From NCBI RefSeq assembly GCF_963422355.1, contig NC_085085.1, positions 1,632,796 to 1,696,795 of the forward strand: DNA of 64,000 nucleotides. Direction: 5' to 3'. Source of the stretch: Corticium candelabrum. Its lineage: Eukaryota; Porifera; Homoscleromorpha; Homosclerophorida; Plakinidae. The notes under the pieces were generated by a model. It did no database searches, was not told the origin of the DNA, and saw only the letters and a list, made by a program, of their open reading frames with translations. This document shows positions 62,872 through 64,000 of this stretch, piece after piece. How positions within the stretch are numbered: position 1 is the first letter of the stretch; each line of letters begins with the position of its first letter. A program made the position numbers and the translations under genes.

Positions 62872-64000
62872 ATGCCTGTGTGTGTGTGCATGCCTGTGTG
62901 TGCCATACGTGCGTGGGTGGGTAGGTGGTGGGTGCGTGAGTGTGGGTGTACGTACGTACGTGTGTGTGTGTGTGTTTGTCTGTCTGTTTGTCTGTCTGTT
63001 TGTTTGTCTGTCTGTTTGTCTGTCTGTCTATTTCTATCTGTTTGTTTGTGTTTGCTTGTTATTTTTGTTGTGTGCATGTGGATGGGTGTTACTGTTGTGA
63101 TTTGTTTTTAGATTGCTGTTGTTGGTGATGTGGCTGCTCTCAATCCTGCTTGTCTACATCAATATGCCATCGGTCCTATTGTTGCTTCCAAGGATTTCAA
63201 GTGGCATGTCAAGTCAGAGAGAAATGATGGCACAGTAACAAAAGAAGAAGCAAAAACGGCAATCGATCATTACTTGAGAGATCACAAGATTGCTGTTCAA
63301 CTCAACACAGATAAAGTTCTGGCTATCAACAAATCTCTTGGTATCTGCTTCAAAGTGGAAGGCAGAGACGACACGTACATGTTTCCAGCTCTCTTGCCTC
63401 CTAAGGATCTGTCTGTCATGTGGAAGAAAGATGAGAGTAAGAAAGTGTATGTCGGTCGACGTCAAGTGTGCAGCAGTCAAACGACCATCTTCAGTCCATC
63501 TACATTCTGCATGTTTCAATCTAAAGTTTGCATTACTTTGGATCAAAAGGCAAGGCTGTGGAGGGACGGACTGATCTTATCACAAGGCAATACAATTCAT
63601 AATCTCATTGAGTGTTTGGTGGCCATGATAGATCCTGTTCGTTCTGTCGACTTTGTGTGTCGTGGAGGCAAGCAAACAGAAGCAGAATGTGTTTCACTGC
63701 TGTACACTGTCATGTCTCTTTGGAGAGATATTTTAGACAGCTACAGTCCGAGCACTAAATATCAGACTGAATATCTGAGCAGAAAGCATTTGGAGGAACA
63801 CAAAGAACTGAAACAAGTCGCTACCTTCTCTAAGGAGAAAATTGAGGAAGCAAAGATGAAGAACAAAGGTGCAGATACAGTAGTATCTAAATGGTTTCTT
63901 GATGAACAGATAGTAGAAAGTCTTGGTGACCTGCTGGTCGTATCCAGCAGAGCAGCGACTGGACAGTGCAATGTGAAAGTCAAAGTGTTAAGAGAATTGG
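37140..64000 (+). CDS. CARD-CARD-ANK-Roc-COR protein (ROCO family), gene 2, 3' end outside the window
   Basis: Exons: 37140-37496 (CARD 1), 43829-~44930 (CARD 2 plus unrecognised domain), probably 46379-46571, then 47500-47564, 47631-47717, 47781-47873, 47940-48020, 48083-48148, 48214-48315, 48600-48635, 48693-48785, ankyrin exons 48852-48950, 49440-49541, 49614-49706, 49767-49865, 58266-58367, 58477-58572, 58634-58732, then 60536-60598, Roc 60660-61304, 61372-61559, COR 63112-64000. Nearly all junctions are phase 0. Paralogue of gene 1 with CARDs added. Predicted receptor/adaptor linking a Roc GTPase to CARD assembly. Oddities: 1-bp deletion near 61430 (188-nt exon against 189 in gene 1), GC donor at 49707, RDHAGQ instead of WDHAGQ. 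The 44.9-47.5 kb junctions are uncertain. Confidence 0.8.
37841..38177 (-). repeat. 3' LTR of the Gmr1-like element
   Basis: 337 bp, TGTCACGAGC...ACGTTACA; related to 42880-43210 with scattered substitutions and small indels. Confidence 0.9.
38237..38695 (-). pseudogene. RNase H region of the Gmr1-like element
   Basis: Two frames (38695-38441 and 38422-38237) with the Ty3/gypsy RNase H pattern: [38 protein letters not shown], then [16 protein letters not shown] frame break near 38430 separates them. Confidence 0.75.
38851..39537 (-). pseudogene. reverse transcriptase region of the Gmr1-like element
   Basis: 229 residues covering the fingers-palm region: [46 protein letters not shown]. The catalytic YxDD box is replaced by VADN, so this copy is inactive. 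It lies downstream of the integrase region. Confidence 0.82.
39780..40840 (-). pseudogene. integrase region of the Gmr1-like element
   Basis: 40840-40358 has the zinc-binding segment ([12 protein letters not shown]) and the catalytic-core start ([22 protein letters not shown]). 39985-39780 holds the C-terminal GPY/F-like module ([21 protein letters not shown]) in a shifted frame. Its position upstream of the reverse transcriptase gives the inverted, copia-like pol order. Confidence 0.75.
40935..41549 (-). pseudogene. protease region of the Gmr1-like element
   Basis: Aspartic-protease-like segment [20 protein letters not shown] followed by CSEVIV. The DTG/DSG active site has become VTG, so it is inactive. 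Confidence 0.65.
41710..42500 (-). pseudogene. gag region of the Gmr1-like element
   Basis: Frames 42500-42294 and 42288-41710 with a capsid-like helical region ([37 protein letters not shown]), then Gln-rich sequence and, in a shifted frame, a CCHC-like knuckle at about 41700-41800. Confidence 0.72.
42880..43210 (-). repeat. 5' LTR of the Gmr1-like element
   Basis: 331 bp, partner of 37841-38177. Confidence 0.9.
43216..43828. other. intron sequence of gene 2
   Basis: No exon or repeat recognised between the retrotransposon and the CARD 2 exon. Confidence 0.45.
43829..44930 (+). other. CARD 2 plus unrecognised domain, one exon of gene 2
   Basis: Begins [10 protein letters not shown] after an acceptor in the same phase as CARD 1. 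An acidic linker leads to CARD 2 ([20 protein letters not shown]...[11 protein letters not shown]...[13 protein letters not shown]...FCHILCC). From about 44410 a second globular region ([60 protein letters not shown]) is not a family I know; alternating strands and helices suggest an alpha/beta fold. The exon probably ends at GAAG|GTATCC near 44930, before a GT array. Confidence 0.72.
44950..45086. repeat. (GT)n with GTCACT interruptions
   Basis: GT tract with three TCACTGTGTG interruptions, leading directly into a SINE head. Confidence 0.93.
45100..45526 (+). mobile_element. SINE copy, nearly full length
   Basis: Head GCATAACTCAATTAGTAATA, box B GGTTCAAGTC, body ACCTGGTCATTGACTGG and tail GGCTTGACATTTGTCC. 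GT arrays on both sides (44950-45086, 45556-45601). Confidence 0.82.
45602..45722 (+). mobile_element. SINE copy, 3'-truncated
   Basis: Head ACTATAGCTCAATTGGCTAG and box B GGTTCAAGTC follow directly on the (GT)n tract; the copy stops shortly after GATGGCAAGCTATGACATA. Confidence 0.75.
45759..45821. repeat. (CA)n tract, tail side of a minus-strand SINE
   Basis: CA array adjoining the tail of the following SINE. Confidence 0.93.
45822..46165 (-). mobile_element. SINE copy, minus strand, head-truncated
   Basis: Tail complement AAATGGACAAATGTCATGCC, body CCAGTCAATGACCAGGTACT, ending in the TTAAGCAAGAAACTTAC segment without the tRNA-like head. Confidence 0.75.
46911..47005 (+). pseudogene. pogo/Tigger-type HTH relic
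   Basis: A short frame [20 protein letters not shown] continuing QCVQDWV then stop resembles the psq/CENP-B-type helix-turn-helix of pogo/Tigger transposases. Nothing of the DDE domain was recognised. Confidence 0.45.
47500..48785 (+). other. pre-ankyrin helical exon run of gene 2
   Basis: Eight small exons (47500-47564 to 48693-48785) join in one frame: [80 protein letters not shown] and others. Helical and charged, probably a coiled-coil or helical-bundle linker between the CARD part and the ankyrin repeats. No family recognised; gene 1 has no counterpart. Confidence 0.6.
49030..49077. repeat. (GT)n at the head of a SINE
   Basis: GT tract running into GCGAGCGCGGTGCGATAGC. Confidence 0.92.
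49078..49290 (+). mobile_element. SINE copy, 3'-truncated
   Basis: Head GATAGCTTAGTTGGTTAGAG, box-B-like AGTTCAAATC, body up to ACCTGGTCATTGACTGG. Lies in an intron between ankyrin exons. Confidence 0.78.
49440..49865 (+). other. three-exon ankyrin module, copy A
   Basis: Exons 49440-49541, 49614-49706 and 49767-49865 encode [20 protein letters not shown], a [17 protein letters not shown] repeat, and [20 protein letters not shown]. The same three-exon set recurs at 58266-58732 and in gene 1 at 13304-13721. The second exon ends at a GC donor (AAG|GCGAGA). Confidence 0.8.
50535..50677 (-). repeat. 3' LTR of the second retrotransposon
   Basis: 143 bp; differs from its partner at only about seven positions. 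Confidence 0.92.
50717..51700 (-). pseudogene. integrase region of the second retrotransposon
   Basis: Catalytic-core text [20 protein letters not shown] and [14 protein letters not shown], then [21 protein letters not shown] frame break near 51310-51330 separates the pieces. The C-terminus is Pro/Arg-rich. Confidence 0.8.
51911..52515 (-). pseudogene. RNase H region of the second retrotransposon
   Basis: [20 protein letters not shown] and [12 protein letters not shown], then (other frame) [20 protein letters not shown]. The first catalytic Asp position reads Asn (CNAS), and frames are interrupted near 52200-52290. Confidence 0.75.
52575..53962 (-). pseudogene. protease and reverse transcriptase region of the second retrotransposon
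   Basis: 53962-53144 holds a zinc-knuckle remnant (KGHIEQAC) and an intact-looking protease site ([10 protein letters not shown]). 53255-52575 holds the reverse transcriptase with [39 protein letters not shown] and an intact YIDD box. The two frames overlap near 53144-53255, so a frame change splits the polyprotein. Confidence 0.85.
53963..54610 (-). pseudogene. gag region of the second retrotransposon
   Basis: ATG at 54610 begins [20 protein letters not shown]. The frame breaks at about 54410 and resumes at 54358 with the capsid-like [20 protein letters not shown] and LRDLFVRGL motifs. Confidence 0.8.
54635..54777 (-). repeat. 5' LTR of the second retrotransposon
   Basis: Partner of 50535-50677. 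Confidence 0.92.
54783..55162. other. intron spacer with AACATGTTT palindromes
   Basis: Several AAACATGTTT-type words at 55022-55125 in alternating orientation; possibly the end of a DNA transposon. No gene. Confidence 0.35.
55163..55450 (+). CDS. small hypothetical ORF, possibly transposon-derived
   Basis: 95 residues from ATG 55163: a hydrophobic stretch ([12 protein letters not shown]) then Arg-rich helix ([20 protein letters not shown]) and [17 protein letters not shown]. The preceding inverted words suggest a Harbinger-like 5' part, but there is no DDE domain nearby. Low confidence that it is expressed. Confidence 0.25.
   Translation: MMDVSSTTMDASSFALFFLFLWRLLEEDRIRQCQRRRRLMQSVHRERLIHYLRRRQSPTVWCTRNEFAWYNKVPDNCFNSLDKMDEWRRCLAKQV
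55884..55962. mobile_element. MULE-family mini element or relic
   Basis: Begins TAGTCTCGCGTGGCCAGACA, matching the MULE end, and folds back on GTACGCCAAATGTTTGCCAC at its right. No target duplication recognised. Confidence 0.5.
55963..57000. other. intron spacer with dispersed-repeat fragments
   Basis: 56495-56640 carries CCCAATGCCTGGCTTCGCCC and a (GACA)n run ending CTTTATAGGTAGAGATT. A similar (GACA)n-CTTTATATATATAGATT ending occurs at 57794-57835. Probable termini of one transposon family; no gene. Confidence 0.4.
57060..57460. repeat. diverged tandem repeat, about three units of roughly 110 bp
   Basis: GTTGAAGCCATTTCGAC at 57108 and 57228, GAACAGGTGCATCGAACTTGG-type text after each, and a weaker third unit at about 57377-57460. 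Confidence 0.6.
58266..58732 (+). other. three-exon ankyrin module, copy B
   Basis: Exons 58266-58367, 58477-58572 and 58634-58732: [58 protein letters not shown]. The third exon is close to 49767-49865, including the flanking intron ends. Confidence 0.8.
58740..60535. other. long intron of gene 2 before the Roc exons
   Basis: Contains (CA)n at 59571-59618, flanking GTGTGCGC-type words, a second fragment of the CAGATCTCCACTGAATTT repeat (59779), and TCGGCTCGGATTGGC doubled at 60310-60345. No exon recognised. Confidence 0.5.
60660..61304 (+). other. Roc GTPase domain exon of gene 2
   Basis: 215 codons; P-loop [34 protein letters not shown]. Very close to the gene 1 Roc exon, including the 61-bp intron before it. 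Ends LQQ|GTGATC; the following 67-bp intron is open in the same frame. Confidence 0.87.
61372..61559 (+). other. post-Roc exon of gene 2 with 1-bp deletion
   Basis: 188 nt, against 189 nt in gene 1 (15464-15652). The missing T is at TTCTCT|CGTAAG (about 61430). If spliced as in gene 1 the frame reaches a stop inside the exon; read together with the 67-bp intron the frame stays open and leads correctly into COR. Confidence 0.8.
61607..61677. repeat. (GT)n tract
   Basis: In the same intron position as the long array in gene 1, but only about 70 bp. Confidence 0.93.
61890..62000 (+). pseudogene. C2H2 zinc-finger-like relic
   Basis: [12 protein letters not shown], stop, [12 protein letters not shown] in one frame; probably a transposon protein tail. 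The minus-strand frame 62603-62223 next to it has no recognised motif. Confidence 0.35.
62094..62164. repeat. (GT)n tract
   Basis: Dinucleotide array within the intron of gene 2. Confidence 0.93.
62575..62638. mobile_element. mini foldback with TAGCCTCG end, MULE-like
   Basis: 64-bp hairpin; left end TAGCCTCGAAGTTCCAGACC pairs with GGTCTGAAACTTTGAGGCTG. The end resembles the MULE termini; no target duplication found. Confidence 0.5.
62811..63060. repeat. (GT)n then (TGTY)n tract
   Basis: GT array 62811-62870, GTGCATGCCT units, then TGTT/TGTC repeats from about 62974. Confidence 0.92.
63112..64000 (+). other. COR domain exon of gene 2, cut by the window end
   Basis: Starts [20 protein letters not shown]. 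Nearly identical to gene 1 COR for its first 240 codons, then clearly diverged ([20 protein letters not shown]). Still open at 64000; a death-domain exon is expected beyond. Confidence 0.82.

Overview
The window is animal nuclear DNA, most likely from an early-branching marine invertebrate; a sponge would fit, but the species cannot be fixed from sequence alone. Genes are split by short GT-AG (a few GC-AG) introns, often about 60 bp. The recognisable domains (CARD, death, Roc-COR, ankyrin repeats, a BRD8-like chromatin protein) are metazoan. Very long (GT)n/(CA)n tracts, SINEs, MITEs and complete DNA and LTR transposons fill the introns and spacers.

Layout: 1-873 is spacer. 883-9857 is a complete 8,975-bp Mutator-like (MULE) transposon with a perfect 9-bp target-site duplication. 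It carries one spliced gene whose exons join in frame into a 1,246-residue OTU-protease/MULE-transposase/SWIM protein. 10884-18925 is gene 1, an ankyrin-Roc-COR-death ROCO protein, DAPK-like but without a kinase. Its COR-death end lies in a 3.8-kb tandem duplication bounded by (GT)n tracts (15685-23414), which leaves an orphan second COR-death unit. 24492-28072 is a partial BRD8 homologue (TIP60/NuA4 subunit). 28.6-36.8 kb is a transposon graveyard: hAT, RING/N-RAG-like, integrase-like, LINE 3' end, MITEs and hairpins. 37140-64000 is gene 2, a paralogue of gene 1 with at least two N-terminal CARDs, then an unrecognised domain, ankyrin repeats, Roc and COR; it runs off the window. Its introns hold two LTR retrotransposons, both with intact 5-bp target duplications. 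One has the unusual gag-PR-INT-RT-RH order of Gmr1-type Ty3/gypsy elements.

How the genes work together: genes 1 and 2 form a tandem pair of putative switch/adaptor proteins. Ankyrin repeats would sense or bind a partner, Roc-COR would be a GTPase switch with dimerisation, and CARD/death folds would signal by homotypic assembly. This resembles an NLR-like innate immune or cell-death receptor layout built on a ROCO switch rather than NACHT. The function is inferred from domains only. Gene 2 carries a 1-bp deletion just after Roc that would break the frame if the preceding intron is spliced, but that intron is exactly the length and content needed to restore the frame if retained.
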